Positions 40,715-48,800 of a stretch of 61,000 nt of DNA are shown here, piece by piece (position 1 is the first letter of the stretch; each line of letters starts with the position of its first letter). This stretch comes from Burkholderiaceae bacterium (GTDB taxonomy: Bacteria > Pseudomonadota > Gammaproteobacteria > Burkholderiales > Burkholderiaceae): NCBI GenBank assembly GCA_023266335.1, contig JAHFQJ010000010.1, positions 1-61,000 on the forward strand. The letters run 5' to 3'. The notes under the pieces were generated by a model. That model made no database searches. It saw only the letters and a program-made list of their open reading frames with translations, and was not told where the DNA came from. Both the position numbers and the translations under genes were made by a program.

Positions 40715-41209
40715 TTAGCTTTTATACATCAAACATGCGGTATGCACTGCAATTGCTTCTGCTCTGCCTAAATAGCCAAATTTTTCATTGGTTTTTGCTT
40801 TAATGCTAACACAGCTGGAATTAATATTAATAACATGTGCTAATTTATTCTGAATGTTGTGAATATGTTCTGCCAGCTTTGGTTTTTGAGCAATTATTGT
40901 TGCATCAATATTAATAATTTTCCATTTGTCATTATTTAGTCTTTGTAACACTTGTTTGAATAATTCAATAGAATCTGCACCTTTATATTGTGCTTGATTA
41001 TCCGGAAATAACCTGCCAATATCGCCCATACAGCTTGCTCCTAGCAATGCATCAATAATTGCATGCGTTAAAACATCAGCATCAGAATGACCTGCTAAAC
41101 CTTGATGATAGGGTATGGTGATACCGCCTAAAATTAAAGGACGGTTATCGACTAAAGCATGAATATCATAACCTTGACCAACTCTTAAATTTTGAAAATT
41201 AAAATCCAT
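40715..41209 (-). CDS. ispF: 2-C-methyl-D-erythritol 2,4-cyclodiphosphate synthase
   Basis: A 164-residue enzyme of the MEP isoprenoid pathway. Metal ligands are Asp15 and His17 in QGYDIHAL and the His in LAGHSDADVLTHAIIDALLG; INIDATIIAQKPKL and the C-terminal KAKTNEKFGYLGRAEAIA complete the family pattern. ispD, its frequent neighbour or fusion partner, is absent. Confidence 0.96.
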   Translation of the reverse strand: MDFNFQNLRVGQGYDIHALVDNRPLILGGITIPYHQGLAGHSDADVLTHAIIDALLGASCMGDIGRLFPDNQAQYKGADSIELFKQVLQRLNNDKWKIINIDATIIAQKPKLAEHIHNIQNKLAHVININSSCVSIKAKTNEKFGYLGRAEAIAVHTACLMYKS

Positions 41210-41315
41210 ATTTACCCTAATAATTATTGTCTCAATAAATCACAATACTTGATAAAAAACTCAATTTTAGAGCTTTATATGCTAACATATCAGCATTATA
41301 CAGATTTAATGCAAA

Positions 41316-42104
41316 ATGATTAATATTTCTATTATAATGCCGTGTTATAATTGCGAGTCAACTCTAGAAAGAGCTGTAAATTCAGTAATTAGCCAAAATG
41401 GCTGGCATGAATTGATTATGATAAATGATGCCTCAACAGATGATTCATTTAAATTAATGCGCAAATTAGCTAAATTAGACAGGCGCATTCAGGCTCACAC
41501 CTTAAATTACAACAGCGGAGCAGCTTTAGCCCGTAATATTGCAGCCAAACATGCCAGCGGAAATATATTAGGATTTTTAGATGCAGATGATGAACACACG
41601 CCAAATACATATAATTTAGCTCAAGAGTTTTTAGGTGGGCTTCCGCAAATTTCTGCGTTAAGGTTTGGTACAAAGTTTGAAGGCTTTCCGGCAGATATTT
41701 TAACTACAGAATATCAAAACAAAATTCATACCTTATTAAATACATTTATTCCAAATTTATTTATACATAAAGTTGTTTTTGACATGTTGGGCGGGTTTCC
41801 TAATCATCCGGTACTTAAAAAGCAGGGCGGAGAAGACGGGGTTTTATCTTATTTATTACAGCAATTATTTTTAGTCGGTACAAATTATGAAAACGAATGT
41901 TTAATTCATCATTGGCATAAAGGCGTACATGCAGAAAAATTTTTAAGACTGGATTTAAATCAGGATACTGCTAATGTTGAAGTTGTAAAAGTTAGCCATC
42001 AATTAATTAATCAAAAAATAGAAGAGCTTAATATTATTATAAATCAAATTCGTAATAGTCAAAATGGGCAAAATGCAGGCTTTATTCCTGTATTTAAAAA
42101 ATAA
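41316..42104 (+). CDS. Family 2 glycosyltransferase
   Basis: A 262-residue GT-A fold enzyme, cytoplasmic or membrane-peripheral. It begins ISIIMPCYNCESTLERAVNSV, has the nucleotide-binding MINDASTDDS, and the metal-binding DxD-like FLDADDEH at about residues 87-94. No membrane helices. The acceptor is unknown; surface polysaccharide or LPS decoration is plausible. It starts a plus-strand run of genes for likely exported or host-directed proteins. Confidence 0.88.
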   Translation: MINISIIMPCYNCESTLERAVNSVISQNGWHELIMINDASTDDSFKLMRKLAKLDRRIQAHTLNYNSGAALARNIAAKHASGNILGFLDADDEHTPNTYNLAQEFLGGLPQISALRFGTKFEGFPADILTTEYQNKIHTLLNTFIPNLFIHKVVFDMLGGFPNHPVLKKQGGEDGVLSYLLQQLFLVGTNYENECLIHHWHKGVHAEKFLRLDLNQDTANVEVVKVSHQLINQKIEELNIIINQIRNSQNGQNAGFIPVFKK

Positions 42105-42134
42105 ATCAATATACTAACCGGATAAATATAAAAT

Positions 42135-42860
42135 ATGAAATTACCAATAAAAACTGCTGCCGCATTAATCGCTAGCGCCGCTTATTTACTGCTTAATTCA
42201 AACCTATCAGCACAAAATGTTCAATGTAATATTCCAAGTAATTTATATAAACCTAAAATTGCAAAAACTGATTGTCAAAATAAAACGAACGCAGATTATT
42301 ATCTATTAGCATTGTCATGGTCGCCTCAATTTTGTTATGAAATGCGCGGTAAAGGCAATGCAGATGTGCAGATGCAGTGCAAAGATAATAAATTTGGTTT
42401 TGTAGTTCATGGATTATGGCCGCAAAAAATAAATGCTAAAAATAAATGCGACCAACCGAGAAATTGTAATAATTCAATTATAGTGAGTGATAACATTATT
42501 AAGCAGAATTTATGCATGGTACCGGGTGTAAACTTAATTCAAAATGAATGGCAAAAACATGGAAGCTGTGCATTTTCAAGCCCGGATAATTATTATGCCG
42601 CAACAACAAAATTATGGAATAATCTTAAAAAACCTGATTTAATTGCATTACAAAACTCTAAACATAATTTAACTGTTGGAGATGTTGAGCAAGCTTTTAT
42701 TAAAGAAAATCCAAAATTAGCGGCTAAAAATATCAATATAGAAATGAATTCCGGCCGTTATTTAAAAGAAGTAAGAATTTGTTATGATTTAAATTTAAAC
42801 TACCGTGAATGTGAAAGAAAAGGTACTCCGGCACATTTAAGTATAAAAATAGGTCAATAA
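42135..42860 (+). CDS. Secreted ribonuclease T2 family (RNase I)
   Basis: A 241-residue RNase with a signal peptide (residues 1-27, LPIKTAAALIASAAYLLL, cleavage likely after LSA). Both active-site motifs are present: CAS1 VVHGLWPQ with His92, and CAS2 NEWQKHGSC with Glu138 and His142. It has many paired cysteines, as expected for a periplasmic or secreted enzyme. It would degrade RNA to nucleotides outside the cytoplasm, either for nutrition or against host RNA. Confidence 0.94.
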   Translation: MKLPIKTAAALIASAAYLLLNSNLSAQNVQCNIPSNLYKPKIAKTDCQNKTNADYYLLALSWSPQFCYEMRGKGNADVQMQCKDNKFGFVVHGLWPQKINAKNKCDQPRNCNNSIIVSDNIIKQNLCMVPGVNLIQNEWQKHGSCAFSSPDNYYAATTKLWNNLKKPDLIALQNSKHNLTVGDVEQAFIKENPKLAAKNINIEMNSGRYLKEVRICYDLNLNYRECERKGTPAHLSIKIGQ

Positions 42861-42975
42861 ATAATATTAAAATACAGAAAAATTATTACTTGAAGCATGA
42901 AATACTTGAAAATATGTAAATGTTTAATTATAATATGTCCAACTGTCAATCGTGCAATTTTAATTGGATAAATTT

Positions 42976-43674
42976 ATGCTAGGCTTTGGAAGCGATAAAA
43001 TTAGTCTTAGAATTTCAAGCGGCGGAGTTTTACAAACATTTAAAGTAGATGTTAATAAAAAGTCAATGAAGGCTTATGAAAAAGAAGTAAAAGGTGGACT
43101 GCCATATTTTTCATTAACTCAATCTAGATTTTTAGATCCTAAACTTTGCCCCAAAGGTAGTAATAAAGATATAACCGCATGGGTTCACCCTCAAGTTGAA
43201 TTCACAGGTTTTTGCATGCAGCAATTAGATAATGGCAATATTAACATATGCCAATTTAATTATTTTATGAATTTAGCTCTTAAATCTTATGGAGCAGCTG
43301 AAGCTAACTATACAGACAGCCCAGAGAAAATATATATAAATCAGCAGATGGGATCTTTAAAAAGATCTCGCCAAGATCATAAACATTTTTATCCGCATGA
43401 ATATTTTTGTCCAGATTATAACCCAGTATCAGCACACCACCATTCTTTACCTACAACAAATATTCAGCCGGCACCTCCGAATCCGAGTGCGTTACCAATA
43501 CAAACACCAAAGCCTGTAGGTATTACAGACCAAGTAATTGCTAAATTTGTTAGCAGTCGTCCAGATGCTAAGGTTAGTAAGGACAAATACACAGGCGATA
43601 CAACTGTTTCATACTATAATAGATACGGCATGCCGGAAGACTTTACTTTTTCTGCAGGGGATTTTATAGCATAA
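42976..43674 (+). CDS. Orphan protein, effector-like
   Basis: A 232-residue protein not recognised. I start at the ATG at 42976 rather than an in-frame TTG 12 nt earlier. The N-terminal part has beta character (KISLRISSGGVLQTFKVDV), with cysteines in PKLCPKG, FTGFC and NINICQF. A His/Pro-rich linker (residues 144-180: HHHS, QPAPPNPSALP) then joins a small C-terminal domain (DAKVSKDKYTGDTTVSYYNR). No signal peptide. It lies between RNase T2 and the lipase-like gene, hinting at a shared host-directed role. Confidence 0.55.
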   Translation: MLGFGSDKISLRISSGGVLQTFKVDVNKKSMKAYEKEVKGGLPYFSLTQSRFLDPKLCPKGSNKDITAWVHPQVEFTGFCMQQLDNGNINICQFNYFMNLALKSYGAAEANYTDSPEKIYINQQMGSLKRSRQDHKHFYPHEYFCPDYNPVSAHHHSLPTTNIQPAPPNPSALPIQTPKPVGITDQVIAKFVSSRPDAKVSKDKYTGDTTVSYYNRYGMPEDFTFSAGDFIA

Positions 43675-43690
43675 ATAGATTACTGCATAT

Positions 43691-43802
43691 ATACTAATTG
43701 CAGTTTATTTTACAGCGAAGCGATAGGAATACATTATGGCGACTATGTACATATTATAATTTAGACGACAACGAATTTCGCAAATTGAAATACGATTAGT
43801 AT
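43691..43802 (+). repeat. MITE-like dispersed repeat, copy R7
   Basis: A 112-bp element beginning ATACTAATTGCAGTTTATTT and ending CAAATTGAAATACGATTAGT before AT. The two ends are imperfect inverted repeats, and the interior (CGAAGCGATAGG, GGCGACTATGTAC, TTTAGACGACAACGAA) matches R6 on the other strand. It is the clearest full copy in the window. Confidence 0.8.
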
Positions 43803-43878
43803 AGTTAAATGCTCCCTGATTTAATACTGATAATTCTCATAAATTTAACAAATACCAGAATTTTTATATGGAGTTTTT

Positions 43879-45255
43879 ATGCTGTTAAAAAAAGTAGCAA
43901 AAGCAACAAATGCAACAAATGCACTTGTTATTATCCCTTCAATAGATAATTTTGATAGGAAGTATGCAGATAATTATCAAGCGGCAGAACTTATTTATAA
44001 TTTAGCTCAAAACCCCCATAATTTACCCTGCATATTTGGTCCTCATGTTGATATCTTAGATGACAATAATTTTAAAACCTATGCAGGACATTATTTGGGC
44101 TTAGGAATAAATTTTCAAGCAAATAACAAAAAATTGGCACAAAGCATTATCCGTAAAAAACAAGCAGCAAATATTTGCTTAGCGTTATATCATGATTTTT
44201 GTCTAAAAGAAACTGGTAAAAAACCGCCAATAGCGCCTGAAGCTAGGGCAAATTTTAATGCATTGAGTAATAAAGAACAAAACAAGTCAAAAGATTTTGA
44301 ATTATTAGATTCACATAACTTAGGTGAATTGAAACATTTCATAAAATTAGATCAAGAAGATATTGATACTATAGCCCAAAAACATTCATTTGATTCTAAA
44401 GATAAATTTTTAAGAGCAGAAGAAAAAAGAGATTACCATTTTCAGTTTGTAGCTGAATATGAAAAACAACAACATAGTAATTATAAAAAATTAAAAACAA
44501 TCAATTTATACTGCCCAGGTTCTATAGTTGCTAGCTCAATAGATATGCAGGCACAAGCTGACATTGCTGGAGGCAAATTAGGCAAATTTGGAGAATTAAG
44601 CGAAAATTCTGCAATGGTTAAATCACTAACTAATTTTGCTCATAGATGTTTATTAGAAGGCATTGAGATAAATTTAATCGCACATTCTCTGGGTGCATTG
44701 AATTTAAGAATGTTATTACCATTTGTCAGAGCAAGATTATTGAAAAAACTTGAAGGGGAAACAGATAACAATAATGAGGAAGAAATTCAAGCCTCAATGC
44801 AAAAATTTAATGTTACAACTTATCTAGATTTAGTCAAAAAATTTATCCCTAATCCATTAGAGTTAGATGGGCAATTAGCTAATCAGGCACAATTAGATTT
44901 TATTAATCAAAGCAATGGTATTCAAAATTCAAATGATGACGGCATAAATTTAATATTATGGAATTTAACCAAACCCGAGAATTTACTTCTTAGTCAAATG
45001 GAAGTTAATCATTTAACTCCTCAAATTGCTGTATCAGCATTAGATTATAATCCAGCATTTGATGGGTCTGCAAGACATCCAAATAGTAATTCGATGAAGG
45101 CACAAGCTGCAAAAAAAGCATTTGATAAATTACACAGCGTAAAAACTCCATATATTGGTGACCATGGCTGCAATTTAGATATGAGAGCATTTATTCGTGC
45201 AAATTATAGAGAGATAAAGCAGCTTGAACAAAAATATTGCCAAGATGATAAATAA
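43879..45255 (+). CDS. Lipase-like alpha/beta hydrolase, effector candidate
   Basis: A 458-residue protein with a likely alpha/beta-hydrolase core. The nucleophile elbow is INLIAHSLGALNLRML with Ser270 (A-H-S-L-G, the form used by many lipases). The catalytic histidine may be His429 in GDHGCNL, and an Asp in between is not certain. The N-terminal 200 residues and the loop at 295-310 (acidic, Asn/Glu-rich) are not recognised. No signal peptide. The acidic last residues (EQKYCQDDK) and its position after two other candidate exported proteins suggest a secreted lipase or effector; this is inferred. A TATGGAG ribosome site precedes the ATG. Confidence 0.65.
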   Translation: MLLKKVAKATNATNALVIIPSIDNFDRKYADNYQAAELIYNLAQNPHNLPCIFGPHVDILDDNNFKTYAGHYLGLGINFQANNKKLAQSIIRKKQAANICLALYHDFCLKETGKKPPIAPEARANFNALSNKEQNKSKDFELLDSHNLGELKHFIKLDQEDIDTIAQKHSFDSKDKFLRAEEKRDYHFQFVAEYEKQQHSNYKKLKTINLYCPGSIVASSIDMQAQADIAGGKLGKFGELSENSAMVKSLTNFAHRCLLEGIEINLIAHSLGALNLRMLLPFVRARLLKKLEGETDNNNEEEIQASMQKFNVTTYLDLVKKFIPNPLELDGQLANQAQLDFINQSNGIQNSNDDGINLILWNLTKPENLLLSQMEVNHLTPQIAVSALDYNPAFDGSARHPNSNSMKAQAAKKAFDKLHSVKTPYIGDHGCNLDMRAFIRANYREIKQLEQKYCQDDK

Positions 45256-45276
45256 AGTTTAAAATAAATTATATTA

Positions 45277-45308
45277 AAACGCCGATTTGTCCCAGCTTGC
45301 GGGCGTTT
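45277..45308. terminator. Possible terminator hairpin after the lipase-like gene
   Basis: AAACGCC and GGCGTTT form a 7-bp stem with an 18-base loop, 22 bp after the stop. The T-run is short, so termination is uncertain. The rest of the gap to the next element (45309-45431) is AT-rich with nothing recognised. Confidence 0.4.
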
Positions 45309-45431
45309 AAAGAAATGCGGCTAAAAAGTTAAGTATCAATAACCACAGAGCTGATTTAAATAGATATAAAAAATAGTTTTTATGTTCTATATTTAAAAAA
45401 TACCATCAAAGAATACTTTTCATTAAATAAT

Positions 45432-45546
45432 TTGAGAGTGTTCATTTAGATAGTTATTTTTAAGATTTTGGAAATCTAAACCTAATAAACATAAGGCTTT
45501 GAATTTTTAAATTTACAGAAAAGCTATCTATATTTAATACTCTCAA
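45432..45546. mobile_element. 115-bp MITE with ends matching the IS at the window start
   Basis: Left end TTGAGAGTGTTCATTTAGAT; right end, reverse-complemented, TTGAGAGTATTAAATATAGA. These are inverted repeats of about 22-24 bp and correspond to the end of the IS-like element at 1-120. The 70-bp interior has no reading frame. It is most simply a non-autonomous derivative of that IS. It lies 85 bp upstream of metX. Target duplication is unclear (TAAT on both sides). Confidence 0.65.
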
Positions 45547-45631
45547 TAATTTTTAATAGACATTTAAAGTTTATAAATAAAATTTGTATAGCTAAAGCTG
45601 TATTTCTACAATCTATGTATTTAGAGGAAAT

Positions 45632-46837
45632 ATGCATATAAACTCTGAAAGTATACACGCTCAAACTAAAGATTCGGAAAAGTTAAACGATCATAAAAAT
45701 AAAATCATAAACTCTGTAGGTGCTGTATATCCATTTGAAATTAAGTTTAATAGTTCGTTAAAACTACAAAGCGGGCAATCTATTAACAATTATAACTTAA
45801 TGGTTGAAACTTATGGTACGCTTAATTCTAACAAAAATAATGCTGTTTTAATTTGCCATGCTTTAAATGCTTCTCATCATATTGCCGGTTATTATGAAAA
45901 TGAACCAAATAATATTGGCTGGTGGGATAATATGGTCGGACCGAATAAGCCGATTGATACTAATAAGTTTTTTGTTATAGGCATTAATAATTTAGGTTCT
46001 TGTTTTGGTTCTACTGGACCAAAGAGTATTAATTTTAATACAGAAAAAAAATATGGAGCAGATTTTCCATTATTAACCGTGGAGGATTGGGTAAATGCTC
46101 AAGTAAAAGTAATTGATTATTTAGGCATTGATAAATTGTGCGCTGTAATGGGCGGCAGCCTTGGAGGAATGCAGGCATTATCTTGGAGTTTGCAATATCC
46201 GGAAAAACTTGAGCATTGCATTATCATAGCTTCTACTGCTAAATTATCTGCACAAAATATTGCATTTAATGAAATTGCACGCCAAGCAATATTAACTGAC
46301 CCGAATTATTATGATGGAGATTACTACCATTACAATACAAACCCTGCACAAGGCTTAAAACTTGCACGTATGCTTGGGCATATTACCTATTTATCCACAC
46401 AGGATATGGCAGCAAAATTTGGCAGAGACCATAAATTTAATGATTATCAATATTCATTTGATGCAGAATTTGAGATTGAAAGTTATCTGCGCTATCAGGC
46501 ACAAAAATTTGCTGAATATTTTGACGCCAACACTTATTTACTCATGACCAAAGCTTTAGATTATTTTGACCCTGCTAAAAAATATGGTAACGGCAGTTTG
46601 ACCAAAGCACTAGAAAATGTACTATCCAAATTTTTATTAATCAGTTTTACTACAGATTGGAGATTTGATACAAAATGCAGCAAAGAAATTGTGAAAGCTT
46701 TAATCGACAATAAAAAACAAGTTAGTTATGCAGAGATAGATGCACCACATGGGCATGATGAATTTTTATTAACGAATAATCACTATCATAATATTATAAG
46801 AGATTACGCAGATAATATGTATTTTAATATAGCATAG
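45632..46837 (+). CDS. metX: Homoserine O-acyltransferase
   Basis: A 401-residue alpha/beta-hydrolase fold enzyme activating homoserine for methionine synthesis. It has the nucleophile Ser176 in [13 protein letters not shown], the aspartate in FTTDWRFD and the histidine in [19 protein letters not shown] and [12 protein letters not shown] are family stretches. Betaproteobacterial MetX proteins may use succinyl-CoA rather than acetyl-CoA; the sequence alone does not settle this here. The N-terminal 30 residues are an extra hydrophilic extension. AGAGGA precedes the ATG. metW is the next intact gene, but 512 bp away. Confidence 0.94.
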   Translation: MHINSESIHAQTKDSEKLNDHKNKIINSVGAVYPFEIKFNSSLKLQSGQSINNYNLMVETYGTLNSNKNNAVLICHALNASHHIAGYYENEPNNIGWWDNMVGPNKPIDTNKFFVIGINNLGSCFGSTGPKSINFNTEKKYGADFPLLTVEDWVNAQVKVIDYLGIDKLCAVMGGSLGGMQALSWSLQYPEKLEHCIIIASTAKLSAQNIAFNEIARQAILTDPNYYDGDYYHYNTNPAQGLKLARMLGHITYLSTQDMAAKFGRDHKFNDYQYSFDAEFEIESYLRYQAQKFAEYFDANTYLLMTKALDYFDPAKKYGNGSLTKALENVLSKFLLISFTTDWRFDTKCSKEIVKALIDNKKQVSYAEIDAPHGHDEFLLTNNHYHNIIRDYADNMYFNIA

Positions 46838-46883
46838 TGCTGGTTGAATAATTAAATTAGATTGATTAAAATAATTTTAATCT

Positions 46884-47015
46884 CTTAGGGTCTAATTCCC
46901 CGTGGCTTGCCGCGCACAAGCTCTAAAGCGACAGTCCGTTCCCATAGGGAAAAATTCCGTAATACTCCGTTGCTTGCGGCGGAGATAGGAATTTTAGGGC
47001 GTCGCAATATTTATT
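46884..47015 (+). repeat. 132-bp dispersed repeat, copy 2
   Basis: Identical over 132 bases to 1319-1450 in the opposite orientation, running from CTTAGGGTCTAATTCCCCGT to GTCGCAATATTTATT. It lies between metX and metW, which are usually adjacent or overlapping. Just before it, 46864-46882 is a perfect AT-rich palindrome GATTAAAAT-A-ATTTTAATC. Confidence 0.9.
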
Positions 47016-47046
47016 GAGCAACAATTATAAAAATAAAGGAATTAAA

Positions 47047-47261
47047 ATGGCAAACGTATTATTTTCAGTAACTGTTCCATGCAGGGGGTGCAATGGTAAT
47101 TTTATGAAAGATAAAAGTTATCCCCGGCAACTTGTAGTCCAACGTTCGTTAATGTAACACATATTTGTGGCACTATATCTGTATTTTCATTACAGGAAAT
47201 GAATTCTGATATAGTATGTGAAAAAGATTCCACTATAAAAGTTGGAAATTTAACTGAATAA
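47047..47261 (+). pseudogene. Frameshifted small cysteine-rich gene between metX and metW
   Basis: AAAGGA precedes an ATG at 47047. The frame reads MANVLFSVTVPCRGCNGNF and stops early at 47154, but the other frame from about 47130 is open to 47261, reading CSPTFVNVTHICG and later DIVCEKDSTIKVGNLTE. The total of 215 bases is one short of a whole number of codons. The joined product resembles the orphan at 16731-16961 (VT-H-C, then hydrophobic-Cys, then NLT). It is probably a dead member of the small cysteine-rich family. Confidence 0.5.
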
Positions 47262-47349
47262 GAATTTGAATATTGCTAACTATGGTTAGCTTTCTACAAT
47301 TTCTATATTTATTAGATTATTTTTTTGATATACCAAATCTGGATCAATA

Positions 47350-47931
47350 ATGAGAAATGACCTGAGTATTATAGAAAATTGGATTAATCCGTCAAGCCAT
47401 GTTTTAGATTGCGGATGTGGCGATGGGGAGTTAATAAAAGATTTGATAACAAACAAACATGTATTTGCTTACGGCATTGAAAAAGAAATAGAAAATGTAG
47501 AAATTTGTGTTAAAAATGGTGTACAAGTTATACAACAAGATTTAGAAAGTGGTCTTGCTTTGTTTGATGATAAATTCTTTGATGTAGTAATATTATCTCA
47601 AACATTACAAACTATACATAATACCCAGCACATTTTACAAGAAGTAGTAAGAGTTGGTAAAAAGGCTATTATTACATTTCCAAATTTTGGATACTGGAAG
47701 CACAGATTAAGAGTTATAAACGGTAGAATGCCTGTGTCAAAAACTTTGCCGTATGAATGGTATAACACCCCGAATGTAAGAGTCTTAACCCTAGATGATT
47801 TTGAAATACTTTCGCATAAAGCCGGAATAAAAGTAATGGATAGAATAGTTTTACATGAAAATAAAAAAATTACTTGGGGGCATAATTGGCGCGGAAGCCT
47901 TGTGCTATATTTAGTTACAAGTATTAATTAG
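47350..47931 (+). CDS. metW: Methionine biosynthesis protein MetW
   Basis: A 193-residue SAM-dependent methyltransferase-fold protein. The SAM-binding motif is VLDCGCGDGELIKDL (residues 18-32); other family stretches are VIQQDLESGL, DVVILSQTLQTI and FPNFGYWKHRLRV. In proteobacteria it works with MetX in homoserine acylation. Here the usual contact with metX is broken by the repeat and the dead gene. Confidence 0.95.
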   Translation: MRNDLSIIENWINPSSHVLDCGCGDGELIKDLITNKHVFAYGIEKEIENVEICVKNGVQVIQQDLESGLALFDDKFFDVVILSQTLQTIHNTQHILQEVVRVGKKAIITFPNFGYWKHRLRVINGRMPVSKTLPYEWYNTPNVRVLTLDDFEILSHKAGIKVMDRIVLHENKKITWGHNWRGSLVLYLVTSIN

Positions 47932-48018
47932 TCTTGGTAAGTCATTATATTTAAGATACTTGACTATTTTAATATATTGATATATCTTAAAGATATCTAT
48001 TATACATTTAAATACATC

Positions 48019-48315
48019 ATGACTTCAAATACTACCAATCAAATACCATTTCGCTATCGTAATGAAGATAGTCAAAACGGCGTAACTAGAGAAACAGCTA
48101 AACGTATGGCAAAAATGCTGGGAATTCCTGAAACACAAACAATCCATATGGCATTATATGAATTGTCTAGGAGAATTTTGCCAATGTATGAAAAAGATGA
48201 TGGTGCATTGACTGATGAGCAAATAATGACAATAAGAGAACATAGCCCAGATAGGAAACATCTAAAATTAAGAGCAAGTTTATTCTCAAAACATGAAGAA
48301 ACTTCTAATGGTTAA
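48019..48315 (+). CDS. Antitoxin-like protein paired with a PemK/MazF-family toxin
   Basis: A 98-residue protein. I start at the ATG at 48019, since the upstream in-frame ATG at 47977 adds an unlikely hydrophobic stretch. GVTRETAKRMAKMLGIPETQTIHMALYELSRR, quoted here in part as RMAKMLGIPETQTI, looks like a ribbon-helix-helix DNA-binding or dimerisation domain, followed by an acidic C terminus that could wrap the toxin. Its stop overlaps the toxin start (ATGGTTAA), the usual linkage in type II toxin-antitoxin pairs. It probably represses its own operon. Confidence 0.65.
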   Translation: MTSNTTNQIPFRYRNEDSQNGVTRETAKRMAKMLGIPETQTIHMALYELSRRILPMYEKDDGALTDEQIMTIREHSPDRKHLKLRASLFSKHEETSNG

Positions 48316-48727
48316 GTGGATTTGCCCTGCCCCTGAAATAGGAGATATTTTATGGTGTCATTTTCCGGAAAATATAAGTACTCCTCAATTAAAAGCAAGA
48401 CCAGCTTTAGTTATAAGTGTGTATGATGGTTTATATGATGATGAATTTAGTGTTGAGGTTGCTTATGGTACCAGTCAAAGAATAAATAACTTATATTGCG
48501 GGGAATTTGCTATTTGTCAGTCAAAAAATAAGGTTGCTTATGAACAAGCAGGTTTAAGCTATGATACTAAATTTGATTTAAAGAAGATTATTCTTATTGA
48601 ATATAATACACAATGGTTTTCTATACCGCCTAAATCCATTTTTCAAGGTCCTAAATTAGGAAGTTTACATATTTCCATGAAACATGAATTAGATGACGCA
48701 TATGATGCAGCTTCTAAGAAAAATTAA
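48308..48727 (+). CDS. PemK/MazF-like type II toxin
   Basis: A 139-residue protein, likely an mRNA endoribonuclease. It opens WICPAPEIGDILWCHFPE, then KARPALVISVYDG, VEVAYGTSQ and AGLSYDTKFDLKKI, the pattern of a PemK/MazF-related family common in proteobacteria. I prefer the ATG at 48308 (overlapping the antitoxin stop by 8 nt) to one five codons upstream. The substrate sequence cannot be read from this. Length is a little above MazF. Confidence 0.75.
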   Translation: MVKWICPAPEIGDILWCHFPENISTPQLKARPALVISVYDGLYDDEFSVEVAYGTSQRINNLYCGEFAICQSKNKVAYEQAGLSYDTKFDLKKIILIEYNTQWFSIPPKSIFQGPKLGSLHISMKHELDDAYDAASKKN

Positions 48728-48800
48728 TTATATTAGCAGCTTTTTTTCTCTCTTAAATAGAATTGATGTTATATATAATTAATTGGAGTAATAAACACCG

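Noticed and set aside
45309-45631. A methionine-responsive riboswitch before metX
   Set aside because: The leader contains a MITE and AT-rich sequence; I could not find the paired elements of a SAM riboswitch.
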